Part shown: positions 45,435 to 55,249 of the stretch, piece after piece
How the letters are laid out: each line of letters begins with the position of its first letter
How positions within the stretch are numbered: the first letter of the stretch is position 1
DNA from: JAVVHH01 sp963835135
GTDB lineage: Bacteria; Pseudomonadota; Alphaproteobacteria; Acetobacterales; Acetobacteraceae
Length of the DNA: 64,000 nucleotides
Assembly: GCA_963835135.1 (NCBI GenBank)
Contig: CAWIEF010000002.1
Coordinates: forward strand, 496,001-560,000
Reading direction: 5' to 3'
Made by a program: the position numbers and the translations under genes
Notes under the pieces: model-generated
What the model was told of the DNA's origin: nothing
The model's database searches: none
Seen by the model: the letters and a program-made list of their open reading frames with translations, nothing else

Positions 45435-46033
45435 TACTGCCTATTCGTTATAATGACATAAATAATTCGCTATAAATCTTCGTATTTATCCTTCGGTTGG
45501 ACTTTTGCCTAACTCGTAACGGCTAAGGAAGTACCCTAGAACCGCATCTGATAAGGCGTTTATGTTAACACATTACTTCCAGCATGGCCATAAGACCGAC
45601 AACGCAATTACTTTTTCGGCCCGCTGACCAGCCAAGATGCTGCATCCGACCAACAAAAGTGAATCTTGCCCGGCGCCAAATCGCGTCGGTCGCTGAAACA
45701 TGCCTCAAAAAGCCAGACGTCTCTATTCAGCTGGCTAGGGAAGGTATGATGTTGGAAAGCGGGATCGCTGCGGCGCTGGCGGCTGTCTTTCGACCGCAAT
45801 TGGCGCTGCGCAAAGCGGTGAACGAGGTGCGCTACGGGGAGCCTCGTGCCTCACGTCGGGAACACGCATCGACCGGGCTCTGGCCTAATCGGCGATAAGT
45901 AGACCGGGCAGGCCTCACCTATGACGGAAAAGTATTCGGCTATGCACGATGCGCCACGGGACGATCACGGCGCGGAACGGGCCGATCGCGGTCTGCCGCC
46001 GCACAGAATCGCCGCTCGCGAGCGTGCGAGGCG
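45435..46033. other. AT-rich intergenic region without a convincing gene
   Basis: The first part (to about 45500) is strikingly AT-rich for this genome and is probably the promoter of the peptide gene. From 45584 to 45898 a 104-codon frame exists, but it is Arg-rich, has no good ribosome-binding site and matches no family convincingly. I see no inverted repeats or RNA genes in the rest. Confidence 0.5.
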
Positions 46034-47194
46034 TCAAATCAGGCTGAGCTGCGCCGGGCCGGGGGGGCGGAAGTGGCTCGTGTCGAGCGGTTGGCGGTCC
46101 TCGAGCGCGCACTGACGACTGACTCGAGCGAAACGCTGGCGGAGCAGGTCAGCGTAGGCGCCTTTTCCCCGAAAGCGATCGTGGAAGCCGCTCTCGTTGA
46201 GCGCCCCCTCGCGCGTCTCGCGGATCAGCGCGAGCACCCGACGGGCGCGATCCGGCATATGGTCGTGGAGCCACGCCGTGAACATCTCGCGCAACTCGAG
46301 CGGGAGCCGCAACAAGACGTAGTTGGCTGACCTCGCGCCAGCCTTGCACGCAGCCTCGATGATCGTCTCGAGTTCGGCGTCGTTCAGCCCGGGGATCATC
46401 GGCGCCGCCAGCACGCCCACCGGAATGCCGGCGCCCGCCAACTCGGAGATCGCCCGCAGCCGCAGCGCCGGCGTCGAGGCCCGAGGCTCCATCCGGCGTG
46501 CCAGACCCGCGTCGAGCGTCGTGATCGACAGATGCACGCGCACCAGGCCGCTCCGAGCCAGTCGCTGCAGGATGTCGATGTCGCGGACCACGGTCGCCGA
46601 CTTCGTCACGATCGAGACGGGGTGGCCGAAGCGCTCCAGCACCTCGAGCACCGAACGGGTCAGGCGCATGGTCCGCTCGACGGGCTGATACGGATCCGTG
46701 TTGGACCCCAGTACGAGCGTGCCGGGCCGATACCCAGGCTTGGACAGATCACGCGTCAGGAGGGCCGCTACGTCGGGCTTGAAGACGATCTCCGTCTCGA
46801 AATCGAGGCCGGGCGAGTAGCCGAGGTAAGCGTGGCTCGGACGGGCGTAACAGTAGATGCAACCATGCTCGCAGCCGCGATAGGGGTTGACCGAGCGGTC
46901 AAACCCAAGATCCGGGCTGTCGTTCCACGAGATCGCCGTTTTGGCGCGATCTTGGTGCAGCGTGGTCCGCAAGGGAGCAAGCGGCTCACCGTCGTGGAGG
47001 AACGACCACCCATCGTCGAACGGTGCAACGGTTTCGTTGTCGTATCGCACGGCCGGATTGGTGACCGCGCCGCGGCCAGGCCGGCGGAATGTCCGGAGGG
47101 CCCCGTCTACCGGCGCGTCCGGCAGGTCGGCCTGGCTCAGCGCATGGAGCGCCTCTGCATCAAGCTCCCGCGTGAACTGTGCGCCGTCCGGCAT
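46034..47194 (-). CDS. radical SAM protein, PA0069 family
   Basis: A 386-residue radical SAM enzyme related to spore photoproduct lyase-like proteins. The 4Fe-4S motif CEHGCIYC (C108, C112, C115) is in SVNPYRGCEHGCIYCYARPSH; LVLGSNTDPYQPVE and the SAM-binding strand region SIVTKSATVVRD follow. The family substrate is unknown. It starts 18 bases or so from the end of the AT-rich gap and is not linked to the peptide locus by strand spacing. Confidence 0.9.
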   Translation of the reverse strand: MPDGAQFTRELDAEALHALSQADLPDAPVDGALRTFRRPGRGAVTNPAVRYDNETVAPFDDGWSFLHDGEPLAPLRTTLHQDRAKTAISWNDSPDLGFDRSVNPYRGCEHGCIYCYARPSHAYLGYSPGLDFETEIVFKPDVAALLTRDLSKPGYRPGTLVLGSNTDPYQPVERTMRLTRSVLEVLERFGHPVSIVTKSATVVRDIDILQRLARSGLVRVHLSITTLDAGLARRMEPRASTPALRLRAISELAGAGIPVGVLAAPMIPGLNDAELETIIEAACKAGARSANYVLLRLPLELREMFTAWLHDHMPDRARRVLALIRETREGALNESGFHDRFRGKGAYADLLRQRFARVSRQCALEDRQPLDTSHFRPPGPAQLSLI

Positions 47195-47271
47195 TGCGAC
47201 TGTTCCCCAATCGTTCCCCCGCCACGATGCCGCGTACTCGGATCGACGTCAAGAACGGAATAAGAACACAC

Positions 47272-47817
47272 TCACTCTGCGGCGCGGAGATGCTCCTGCA
47301 GGCGGGGCATCAGCTCGACCAAGTTGCAGGGCCGATGACGGGCATCGAGTTGCCAGAGCAGAATGCCGTCCCAGGCATCCTTGACCGCCCCTGTGCTGCC
47401 CGGCAGTGCGAACAGATAGGTTCCGCCCGCAACCCCGGCCAACGCCCGCGACTGCATCGTCGACGTGCCGATCGTCTGGTAGCTCAGCATCCGGAACAGC
47501 TCGCCGAACCCTTCGATCCGCTTCTCCAAAACCCGGTCGAATGCTTCGGGGGTGACGTCGCGTCCGGTGATGCCGGTGCCCCCCGTCGTGATGACGACGT
47601 CGATGGCCGGGTCGGCGATCCAGTGCCGCAGCCGCGCCTCAATCTGAGCGGTGTCGTCGCGCTCGATCGCCCGGGCTTTAACGACGTGGCCGGCGGTTTC
47701 GATACGCTGTACCAAAGTGTCGCCCGACGTGTCATTGGCCGCCGTCCGCGTATCCGACACGGTCAGGACGGCGATGGCCACAGGCAGGAAAGCGCGGGTG
47801 TCGTCGATGCGGGACAT
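47272..47817 (-). CDS. moaB: molybdenum cofactor biosynthesis protein B
   Basis: A 181-residue MogA/MoaB-fold protein that adenylylates molybdopterin. The conserved loop is TTGGTGITGRDVTPEAF, with SDTRTAANDTSGD at the N-terminal nucleotide region and LPGSTGAVKDAWDGIL near the end. It fits the molybdenum enzyme elsewhere in the window but is not adjacent to it. Confidence 0.93.
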   Translation of the reverse strand: MSRIDDTRAFLPVAIAVLTVSDTRTAANDTSGDTLVQRIETAGHVVKARAIERDDTAQIEARLRHWIADPAIDVVITTGGTGITGRDVTPEAFDRVLEKRIEGFGELFRMLSYQTIGTSTMQSRALAGVAGGTYLFALPGSTGAVKDAWDGILLWQLDARHRPCNLVELMPRLQEHLRAAE

Positions 47818-47865
47818 GGGACCTCCTCGGTCCTCAGATCGCCACGAGCGGCCGCATGCGCAAGC

Positions 47866-49656
47866 TTATTGTAGGCGTGCGATCACCGGCGCCGACTCGT
47901 CGTCGCGGAAGCGGGGCCATGACCCGGCTGCGAGCTCGTCCAGGCTGGGCGACGGCAGGTGTAGCTCCGCCGCGTAGAGCCAAGTATAGGCCAACGCTCG
48001 CGGGATATAGCCGCGGGTTTCTTCGTTCGGAACGGACTCCATGAAGAGCAGCGGATCCCCGTTGTGGCGAATGCTGCCGACCCATTTGCCAAGGCTGCCA
48101 GGTCCCGAGTTGTAGCTTGCCAGCAGGCGGATCAGATCGCCGCCCACCAGGTCGTATTGGGCGAGCATGGTCAAATAGCGCTGCCCGAGGTCCAGGCTGA
48201 CGGATGGATCGTGCAGTTTGTGGGACAGGCTCTTGCCCATGATGAAGTCCACCGTGCTCGGCATCAGCTGCAACAGCCCGGTGGCGCCCGCTCGCGACAC
48301 CGCGCGAGGATCGAAGTTCGATTCGAGGCGGGCGAGTGCGTAAAGCAGCGCTGGGTCCATCCGGAAGCCGCCCTTCGGACGGAGCCGATGGTCCGGCAGT
48401 CGCACCGGCGCAGGCTCGAACAGTCGCGCGAATTGCTCGGCCAGCCCGGTCAGGCCAGCCTGCCGCGCCACCAGCATGATCGACCGCGAGAACCCGGCCT
48501 TGTCCCGCGTCTGCGACCAGAGCCGCTGCAGCTCGGCTGCCGCCCGGGCATCTTGCCCGACCTGCAACAGCGCGAATGCCCGGTGCCCGGCCTCGGTCGC
48601 GTCGACCGCATCGACGTCGGCCTCGCCCAAGGTCAGGCTGCCGATACGCTGCACGGGCCGGAGCGTGTCGCCCAGCGCCCGCCGGGCCAGCAGGCCATAG
48701 AACGTCCGCCCGCTCTCGGCGGCGCGGCGCAGCCAGATCTGATACTCGTCGTGCCGATGTTGGAGTTTGAGCGTGCGGGCGGCCCAGAATGCTGCGCCGG
48801 CGCGCTGCCCCGGCTGCATGTACTTCGCCGCGAAGGCCGACTTGAACCAGGCCTCGGCCCGGTCTGGCCGGCCCATGCGCCATTCGGCCAGTCCGGCGAC
48901 GAACGGCGCCGTCCCGACCTCCTCACTGGCCTGCCGATCGGCGGCGCTCGCGACTTTCAATGCCTCGGTGTCATTGCCCTGGGCAAACAGGAGTTGGGCC
49001 ACCTCGGCCCGAAGCTGTGCGCCATAGATCCGGTTCAGTCCACGCGTCCGGCCGATCATGCCGAGCGCCCGATCCGAGTTCACCCGGGCGACCTCGTGGA
49101 CCGCCCGGTCCAGTGACGGGTTGCGTGGGAACAGTCTCTCGAACGGCTCGACGTCATCGCCGGACACCACGGTCGGCAGCGCGGGAAGGCCGCTCGGCAT
49201 CGGCATGGCAGCCGCGATCTTGGGCGCTTGCTTGGCCAGCAGGGCATGGATCGCGGCCGCGTCGGGCAAATCATTGAACTGCGCGAGCCATGCGGTCAGC
49301 TCGCTCGAGCCCGGATGCGCGCCCCCGGAGAGATAGCGGTCCGCCAGGATGTCTGGGAGCAGCAGCGTGTCACTGACCTGCTCGTACTCGGCGATCGCGG
49401 CGGGGATGTCGTTCTTGGCCTGCAGCGCGAAGACACGGCGGATCCGGGCGGCTTCGCTCGGCGCCAGCGGCTGCGGAAGTGCCACGCGTTGCGATCCGCC
49501 CAGGCTGATGCGCGGCATCGCGAGGGCTGTGTCTTCCGGTAGATCTCCGCTCCGCTCGCCGCCGGCAGGGCCGGCTGCGCCTGCCAGGATGGCCGATGCG
49601 GCAAGTAGCGCCCGCGCCGGACCAAGACGGACAAGCGTTCGTCCAAAACTTTGCAT
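47866..49656 (-). CDS. soluble lytic murein transglycosylase
   Basis: A 596-residue periplasmic enzyme that cleaves peptidoglycan between MurNAc and GlcNAc. It has a signal-peptide-like N-terminus (ARALLAASAILAGAAG), a long alpha-helical superhelix, then the SLT domain with the catalytic Glu in LARLESNFDPRAVS, the GATGLLQLMP motif and LGQRYLTMLAQYD. ATG 49656 is preferred over the earlier start because it gives a normal signal peptide. Confidence 0.92.
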   Translation of the reverse strand: MQSFGRTLVRLGPARALLAASAILAGAAGPAGGERSGDLPEDTALAMPRISLGGSQRVALPQPLAPSEAARIRRVFALQAKNDIPAAIAEYEQVSDTLLLPDILADRYLSGGAHPGSSELTAWLAQFNDLPDAAAIHALLAKQAPKIAAAMPMPSGLPALPTVVSGDDVEPFERLFPRNPSLDRAVHEVARVNSDRALGMIGRTRGLNRIYGAQLRAEVAQLLFAQGNDTEALKVASAADRQASEEVGTAPFVAGLAEWRMGRPDRAEAWFKSAFAAKYMQPGQRAGAAFWAARTLKLQHRHDEYQIWLRRAAESGRTFYGLLARRALGDTLRPVQRIGSLTLGEADVDAVDATEAGHRAFALLQVGQDARAAAELQRLWSQTRDKAGFSRSIMLVARQAGLTGLAEQFARLFEPAPVRLPDHRLRPKGGFRMDPALLYALARLESNFDPRAVSRAGATGLLQLMPSTVDFIMGKSLSHKLHDPSVSLDLGQRYLTMLAQYDLVGGDLIRLLASYNSGPGSLGKWVGSIRHNGDPLLFMESVPNEETRGYIPRALAYTWLYAAELHLPSPSLDELAAGSWPRFRDDESAPVIARLQ

Positions 49657-49727
49657 GCGAGACGCCGTACACTTTGATGTCTCAAAACGCAAACACACGT
49701 AACTGCGATCAGTATAATCAGACGCTT

Positions 49728-50468
49728 TCAGGTCGTTGTTGCGTTCTGCTGCAAAAGCATCAGATCAGACCAGAGCTGTTGTTTGCTAGCGCCATCGCGC
49801 AACCATTGGGCGAGTGGCAATAGCGGCAGTCCCGGCATTATCAATTGTTCGGTTGCAATCCGCACCTCTACCCATTTGCCGCGCAACTGGCGGATGGTTC
49901 CGGCCTGTCCGGTCAATGCAGCAACCGGCCCGGCACCAAGCAGTACTAACGCGCGCGGGCGCACGATGCCCAACAGGCGGTGCACGTAGGGCAGGCACGA
50001 TTGGACTTCCCGCTCGGATACCGGGCGGTTTCCGGGTGGCCGCCAGGGCACGAGCGTCGTCAGCAGCATGTGGTTCCGCTCGAGGCCGATGCTGCGCATG
50101 ACCCGGTCCACGACCGCCCCGGCCCCTCCGCTGAACGCCACGCCGGAGCGGTCATCGTCACTTCCGGGGGCATCGCCGATCAACACGATCGAAGCGGTCG
50201 CCGCCCCGCTAGGGCGCACCGTGTGGGTCGCGGTGGCCCTGAGCGCGCATCCGTCGAACGCGTCCAACTCCGCATGCAGGTCATCAAGGGTCCGCGCCTG
50301 CACGAGAGGTGCTCCCGGCGCCGGCCGCTCGACCAAAGGCGCGAGTCTGGCCACGGAAGGCGCGGCCGGCTGGGGCGCGACGGCAAACCGATCGATCGGC
50401 CGCTCGCCCAACGCTTCGTCGACGCCCCACTCGAACTGAAGCCGCAGGGCTGTCAAGTCGTCGATCAT
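49728..50468 (-). CDS. uracil-DNA glycosylase superfamily protein, degenerate motif B
   Basis: A 246-residue protein of the family-4-like UDG group that removes uracil from DNA. Motif A is GDAPGSDDD (98-106), and the PWRPPGNRP segment (141-149) and Cys158 are conserved. The usual motif B (HPxxLLR) reads LLPLAQWLR, so the catalytic His is Leu217, and the FVGRAG loop is FSGGAG. N-terminal Fe-S cysteines are also mostly missing (only Cys74). Activity is doubtful. It is divergent from etfQO. Confidence 0.82.
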   Translation of the reverse strand: MIDDLTALRLQFEWGVDEALGERPIDRFAVAPQPAAPSVARLAPLVERPAPGAPLVQARTLDDLHAELDAFDGCALRATATHTVRPSGAATASIVLIGDAPGSDDDRSGVAFSGGAGAVVDRVMRSIGLERNHMLLTTLVPWRPPGNRPVSEREVQSCLPYVHRLLGIVRPRALVLLGAGPVAALTGQAGTIRQLRGKWVEVRIATEQLIMPGLPLLPLAQWLRDGASKQQLWSDLMLLQQNATTT

Positions 50469-50545
50469 GCCCCACAATTGAGCGGAGCAGAGGTTTGGCG
50501 CAACCGCCAGATCGTCCTACGTATGAAGACAGTTGGAGGCGACGG

Positions 50546-52171
50546 ATGGCCGAGCGGGAGTCCATGGAGTTCGATGTGGTGGTGGTAGGCGCGGGGCCTG
50601 CAGGCCTGGCGGCCGCCATCCGTCTAAAACAGCGTGCCCCGGAGGCCTCGGTCTGCGTCGTCGAGAAGGGTGGCGAGGTAGGGGCCCATATCCTCTCCGG
50701 CGCCGTGATCGAGACCCGCGCCCTCGACGAACTCATCCCCGATTGGCGCGACAGAGGCGCCCCCCTCACCACCGAAGCGGGCGAAGACCGCTTCCTCTAT
50801 TTGACCAAGCGGCGCGCCTGGCAGTTGCCGACCCCACCCCAGATGCACAACCACGGCAATTACATCGTCAGCCTCGGCGACGTCTGCCGCTGGCTGGCCG
50901 CGCAGGCGGAGGAACTCGGGATCGAGATCTACCCGGGCTTCGCGGCCTCCGACCTGTTGTTCGAGGGCGACCGGGTCGTCGGTATCGCGACCGGCGACAT
51001 GGGCGTGGAGAAAACCGGCGAACATGGGCCTAACTACCAGCCCGGCATGGAGCTGCGAGCGACCTACACCCTGTTCGGCGAAGGCTGTCGCGGCAGCCTG
51101 TCCAAGCAGCTCATGGCGCGGTTCGACCTGCGACGCGGTGTCCAGCCGCAGACCTATGCGCTCGGCGTGAAGGAGTTGTGGGAGGTCCCGGCCGAGGTGC
51201 ACCAGAAGGGATTGGTGGTCCACTCGATCGGCTGGCCCTTGCCCAAGGACACCTACGGTGGCTCGTGGCTGTACCATTTCGGCGAGAACCTCGTTTCGTA
51301 CGGCTTCGTCGTCGGGCTCGATTACAGCAATCCGTGGCTCTCCCCGTTCGAGGAGATGCAGCGGCTGAAGACACATCCGGCCATGCGAACGTTCTTCGAG
51401 GGTGGCCGGCGCCTGAGCTATGGCGCTCGCGCGCTGAGCGAGGGTGGCTGGCAGTCGATGCCGAAGCTCACGTTCCCTGGGGGTGCGCTGATCGGCGACT
51501 CGGCCGGGTTCCTCAACGTGCCGAAAATCAAGGGCACCCACGCCGCCATGAAGTCCGGCATGCTGGCGGCCGACGCGCTGGCCGACGCGCTCGAGAGTGG
51601 CCGGCCCGCCGAGCCGGTCGGCTACGCCAAGCGGTTCAAGACTAGTTGGCTCAGTGACGAACTCCGCGCCGTCCGCAACATCCGCCCGGCCTTCGCCAAG
51701 TTCGGCCTTCTCGGCGGCGTCGCCTATGCGGCGGCAGACACATATTTATTGAGGGGCCGCGCACCCTGGACGTTCCACCATCCGCATGCCGACAACGAGA
51801 CCCTGACGCCGGCGGCCGAGGCATCGCCCATCGCCTATCCCAAGCCCGACGGCAAGCTGACCTTCGACAAGCTGTCATCGGTGTTCGTCAGCAACACCAA
51901 TCACACCGAAGACCAGCCGGTGCATCTCCGCCTGCGCGACCCGGCGCGGTGGGAGCCGATCAACTGGGACAAGTTCCGCAGCCCGGAAAGCCGCTACTGC
52001 CCCGCCGGCGTGTACGAGGCGGTGGGTGTCGAGACCGGCGACCCGAAGTTGCAGATCAACGCGCAGAACTGCGTGCACTGCAAAACCTGCGACATCAAGG
52101 ATCCGTCGCAGAACATCGACTGGGCTGCCCCAGAGGGCGGCGGCGGGCCGAACTATCCGGGCGGGATGTAA
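50546..52171 (+). CDS. etfQO: electron-transfer flavoprotein:ubiquinone oxidoreductase
   Basis: A 541-residue membrane-associated enzyme that passes electrons from ETF to ubiquinone. The FAD motif VVVGAGPAGLAAAIRLK is near the N-terminus, and the C-terminal 4Fe-4S cluster ligands lie in YCPAGVYE and NCVHCKTCDIKDP. ATG 50546 has a GGAGG site 9 bases upstream. The following TPR gene starts 1 base after its stop. Confidence 0.96.
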   Translation: MAERESMEFDVVVVGAGPAGLAAAIRLKQRAPEASVCVVEKGGEVGAHILSGAVIETRALDELIPDWRDRGAPLTTEAGEDRFLYLTKRRAWQLPTPPQMHNHGNYIVSLGDVCRWLAAQAEELGIEIYPGFAASDLLFEGDRVVGIATGDMGVEKTGEHGPNYQPGMELRATYTLFGEGCRGSLSKQLMARFDLRRGVQPQTYALGVKELWEVPAEVHQKGLVVHSIGWPLPKDTYGGSWLYHFGENLVSYGFVVGLDYSNPWLSPFEEMQRLKTHPAMRTFFEGGRRLSYGARALSEGGWQSMPKLTFPGGALIGDSAGFLNVPKIKGTHAAMKSGMLAADALADALESGRPAEPVGYAKRFKTSWLSDELRAVRNIRPAFAKFGLLGGVAYAAADTYLLRGRAPWTFHHPHADNETLTPAAEASPIAYPKPDGKLTFDKLSSVFVSNTNHTEDQPVHLRLRDPARWEPINWDKFRSPESRYCPAGVYEAVGVETGDPKLQINAQNCVHCKTCDIKDPSQNIDWAAPEGGGGPNYPGGM

Positions 52172-52172
52172 G

Positions 52173-53858
52173 ATGCTGAGGTCTCGACGATCACGCGCCG
52201 TTCTCTTCGCCACGGCGGCGCTGCTCACGGCAGCAGCCGGCGAGACCCCGCCCTCGAGCACCGAGGCGCGCGTGAGCGGCGCGTTCGGCGCCTACCTCGC
52301 GGGCCGCTTCGCCGTGCAAACCAGCGATCTCTCGACCGCTGCGCGTGAGTTCGAGCAGGCGCTGCGCGACGATCCGACCGTGCCGGAGCTGAACAACCAG
52401 GCGTTCCTGGCCGCGCTGCTCGCCGGTCAGCCCGACGCGGCCCGGCTGGCCGCGTTGGTGCCCGACAACCCGGTCGCTCAACTCGTCCTGGCCGACCGCG
52501 ACGGGAAGGCCGGAAACTGGGCAGGGGCGGAAGCCAGCTTCGCAGCGCTCCGCCAAGATCAGGGACTGACCCAGGTGTTGCAGCCGTTGCTGGTCGCTTG
52601 GGCCCAGTTCGGTCAGAACCATCCCGACGCCGCGCTGGCGACGCTGGCGCCGCTCGTGGACGGAACGCGCTTCCGCGGCGTTTACGCGCTACATGCCGCA
52701 CTGGTCGCCGACCTCGCGGGCCGGACCGAGATCGCGGCGCGGTTTTACCGCATCGCGGCAAGCGACTATGGCCAGGTCAACCTCCGCCTCGCGGTGATTC
52801 TGGCGAGCTGGCAAGCCCGGCAAGGCATGCTGCCCGAGGCGCAGCGCACGATCGGCGAACTGGCCAACGCCGATGGCGAGCTGGGCATGTCGCGCGAGGG
52901 TCTCGCGGCGGACGTTTCCCGCCCTGCGATAACGAGCGCGGCTGACGGCATCGCCGAGGCCTATCTGGCCATGGCCGCCTCGCTTCGCGCGCAAAACGCC
53001 CAGTCGGCACAGGTCATGATCCGCCTGTCGCTCACCATGCGGCCGGCCCTGGCGGCCGCCCGGGTCGTTCTCTCGGACATCGAGGCGGCCGCCAAGCGTC
53101 CGGAGGCCGCACTGGCCGCGCTGGCCCCAGTGCCGGCCGAGGACCCGCTTGCGCCGCTGGTCGAGCTTCGCCGGGCTGCCCTGCTCGACCAGAGCGGCCA
53201 GACCGATGCGGCCATCGCACTGCTCGAGAAGTTGGCGCGCGAGCACCCCGACCGGCCGGAGCCGCGCGCTCAACTGGGAGACGTGCTTCGGCAAAAGGAG
53301 CGCTACGCCGACGCGGCGGCCGCCTATGGCGACGCGATCGGCAAGCTGGGGACGCCGAGCCGGGCCAACTGGCCACTCTTCTACGCGCGCGGTATCGCGC
53401 TCGAGCGCGCGGATCAGTGGCCCAAGGCGGAAGCCGACCTCAAATACGCCCTCGAGCTCGCGCCGGACCAACCAAGCATCCTGAACTACCTCGCCTATTC
53501 CTGGACAGAGCGCGGCGAGCACCTGGCCGAGGCGCACGACATGCTGCAGCGCGCCATGACAGCCCGGCCCAACGAGGGCGCTTATATCGACAGTTTCGGC
53601 TGGACCCTGCTGCGCCAGGGCGACACCGCCGGCGCGATTGGCCAGCTCGAGCGCGCCGTCGAACTCGAGCCGGAGGACGCCACGATCAACGGCCATCTCG
53701 GCGACGCGCTGGCGGCTGCGGGCCGGCTACGGGAGGCGGAGTTCCAGTGGCGCCGGGCGCTCAATCTCAAGCCGGATGCCGAAGAGGCGAAGCGTCTGAA
53801 CGACAAGCTTGCGGGGCTGCCGGCGAGCGCGACCCCGGTCGCCGTTCCGGCCAAATGA
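52173..53858 (+). CDS. TPR-repeat protein, exported
   Basis: A 561-residue protein with a signal peptide (AVLFATAALLTAAAG) and many tetratricopeptide repeats, e.g. AREFEQALRDDPTVPELNNQAF, KAEADLKYALELAPDQPS and AHDMLQRAMTARPNEG. It probably scaffolds envelope or division complexes. It follows etfQO closely and its TGA overlaps the ispE ATG (ATGA), so it is translationally coupled to ispE. Confidence 0.88.
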   Translation: MLRSRRSRAVLFATAALLTAAAGETPPSSTEARVSGAFGAYLAGRFAVQTSDLSTAAREFEQALRDDPTVPELNNQAFLAALLAGQPDAARLAALVPDNPVAQLVLADRDGKAGNWAGAEASFAALRQDQGLTQVLQPLLVAWAQFGQNHPDAALATLAPLVDGTRFRGVYALHAALVADLAGRTEIAARFYRIAASDYGQVNLRLAVILASWQARQGMLPEAQRTIGELANADGELGMSREGLAADVSRPAITSAADGIAEAYLAMAASLRAQNAQSAQVMIRLSLTMRPALAAARVVLSDIEAAAKRPEAALAALAPVPAEDPLAPLVELRRAALLDQSGQTDAAIALLEKLAREHPDRPEPRAQLGDVLRQKERYADAAAAYGDAIGKLGTPSRANWPLFYARGIALERADQWPKAEADLKYALELAPDQPSILNYLAYSWTERGEHLAEAHDMLQRAMTARPNEGAYIDSFGWTLLRQGDTAGAIGQLERAVELEPEDATINGHLGDALAAAGRLREAEFQWRRALNLKPDAEEAKRLNDKLAGLPASATPVAVPAK

Positions 53859-54706
53859 GTTTCGCCAGCGGCCCGGGCGAGCGAGCCCGGGCCAAGGTCA
53901 ACCTGTTCCTGCATGTGTTGGGCCGCCGGGCGGACGGCTACCACCTGCTCGACAGCCTGGCGGTGTTTCCGGACGTTGCCGATACGCTTTGCGTGACACC
54001 GGCCGACACGCTGCAGCTCGAGATCAGCGGGCCGTTCGCGGCGGCGCTGGGCGGCGGCGACAACCTCGTGCTCCGTGCCGCACGTGCCTTGCTGGAGGCA
54101 GCTTCGGCCGCCCACGGCGCGGCGCTGGTGCTGGACAAGCATCTGCCGGTGGCCAGCGGGATCGGCGGCGGGTCGGCCGATGCGGCGGCCGCGCTGCGGC
54201 TGCTCAACCGCTTTTGGGGGCTCGGCCTGCCGGCGCCGCGACTGGCCGGCCTCGCGCTCGCGCTCGGTGCCGACGTGCCGGTTTGCCTGGCGAGCGAGCC
54301 CGCACGCATGGGCGGCGTCGGCGAACTGATCGGCGTCGCGCCCGCGCTGCCCCCGTGCGGTATCGTGCTGGTCAATCCAGGCGTTCCGGTCGCGACCGCC
54401 GATGTCTTCCGTACGCGGGGCCAACAGTATGCCGAGCCCGCCGTCCTGCCCGCGCGCTGGCCAGATGCCGCGTCCCTCGCCGCCGATCTCGCCCGGCTGT
54501 CGAATGATCTCGAAGCGCCGGCGATCCGCCTCTGCCCGCCAATCGGCGAGGTGCTCGCTTGGCTGCACGCCCGGCCGGGCTGCCGCTTTGCCCGCATGAG
54601 CGGATCCGGCGCGACGTGTTTCGGCCTGTTCGACAGCGCCGCCGCCGCCCGCGCCGCCGCGACCCCGCCGGCAGGCTGGTGGGCCTGGGGCGGCGCGCTC
54701 CACTGA
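53855..54706 (+). CDS. ispE: 4-diphosphocytidyl-2-C-methyl-D-erythritol kinase
   Basis: A 283-residue GHMP kinase of the non-mevalonate isoprenoid pathway. The ATP-binding motif is LPVASGIGGGSADAAAAL, with KVNLFLHVLGRRADGYHLLDSL at the N-terminus and RMSGSGATCFGLF as the third GHMP motif. The ATG at 53855 overlaps the preceding TGA. Confidence 0.96.
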   Translation: MSFASGPGERARAKVNLFLHVLGRRADGYHLLDSLAVFPDVADTLCVTPADTLQLEISGPFAAALGGGDNLVLRAARALLEAASAAHGAALVLDKHLPVASGIGGGSADAAAALRLLNRFWGLGLPAPRLAGLALALGADVPVCLASEPARMGGVGELIGVAPALPPCGIVLVNPGVPVATADVFRTRGQQYAEPAVLPARWPDAASLAADLARLSNDLEAPAIRLCPPIGEVLAWLHARPGCRFARMSGSGATCFGLFDSAAAARAAATPPAGWWAWGGALH

Positions 54707-54747
54707 CTTACACTGCGCGGCAAATCGCGCTATGTCACGCCTGCGGC

Positions 54748-54822
54748 TGGGGCGTCGCCAAGCGGTAAGGCAGCGGACTTTGAATCCGCCATCCGAAGGT
54801 TCGAATCCTTCCGCCCCAACCA
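54748..54822 (+). tRNA. tRNA-Gln (TTG)
   Basis: A 75-base cloverleaf: acceptor TGGGGCG pairs with CGCCCCA, anticodon loop CTTTGAA gives TTG, T-loop is GGTTCGAATCC, and CCA is encoded at 54820-54822. It lies 41 bases after ispE, a common arrangement in alphaproteobacteria. Confidence 0.97.
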
Positions 54823-54826
54823 GCGC

Positions 54827-55141
54827 TTACCTCGGTTTGATGAACGCCTTGTCGCACAGCATCGGTCCGCTGCCGACGTTCTTGAGCGAGAACGTCACGC
54901 CGTCCTCGTTGGCCAGGACGACATAGGGCTGGCCAGGTTGATGCTGGATCGTCTCCTCGGAGTGCTTCTGCCCGTTCTTGAACGTCGTCTTCAGCACCGT
55001 CGTGACCGCGCGGGGGATGACGACGTAATCATGCTCGTGCGCATGTTCCGGAGTCTCGTGGCCCGCTGCCAAGTGCACCTGCGACACGGTCGCGCGCGGA
55101 TGCTGCAGTTGGACATCGACCTTGAACGGCTCATCCGGCAT
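54827..55141 (-). CDS. cupin domain protein
   Basis: A 104-residue cupin-fold protein. The metal-binding His/Glu cluster HETPEHAHEHDYVV and the later strand TVLKTTFKNG are consistent with a single cupin_2 domain, although the second motif is weak (ANEDGVTFSLKNVGSG). ATG 55141 removes an unrelated N-terminal extension. Role unknown. Confidence 0.7.
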   Translation of the reverse strand: MPDEPFKVDVQLQHPRATVSQVHLAAGHETPEHAHEHDYVVIPRAVTTVLKTTFKNGQKHSEETIQHQPGQPYVVLANEDGVTFSLKNVGSGPMLCDKAFIKPR

Positions 55142-55249
55142 TTCTGTCCGATCCTGTCTCGTTCCGCCGTCTTGACCCCCGGCGGCAGGGCTGCGAGAGC
55201 ATGACACAGCGCACAGCCCTGGCAAGGTCGTGCGGCTAAAGGAATGGTC

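Noticed and set aside
45584..45898. A 104-codon open frame in the gap left of the radical SAM gene
   Set aside because: It is Arg-rich with no clear ribosome-binding site and only a vague likeness to transposase helper proteins, so it is probably a chance frame.
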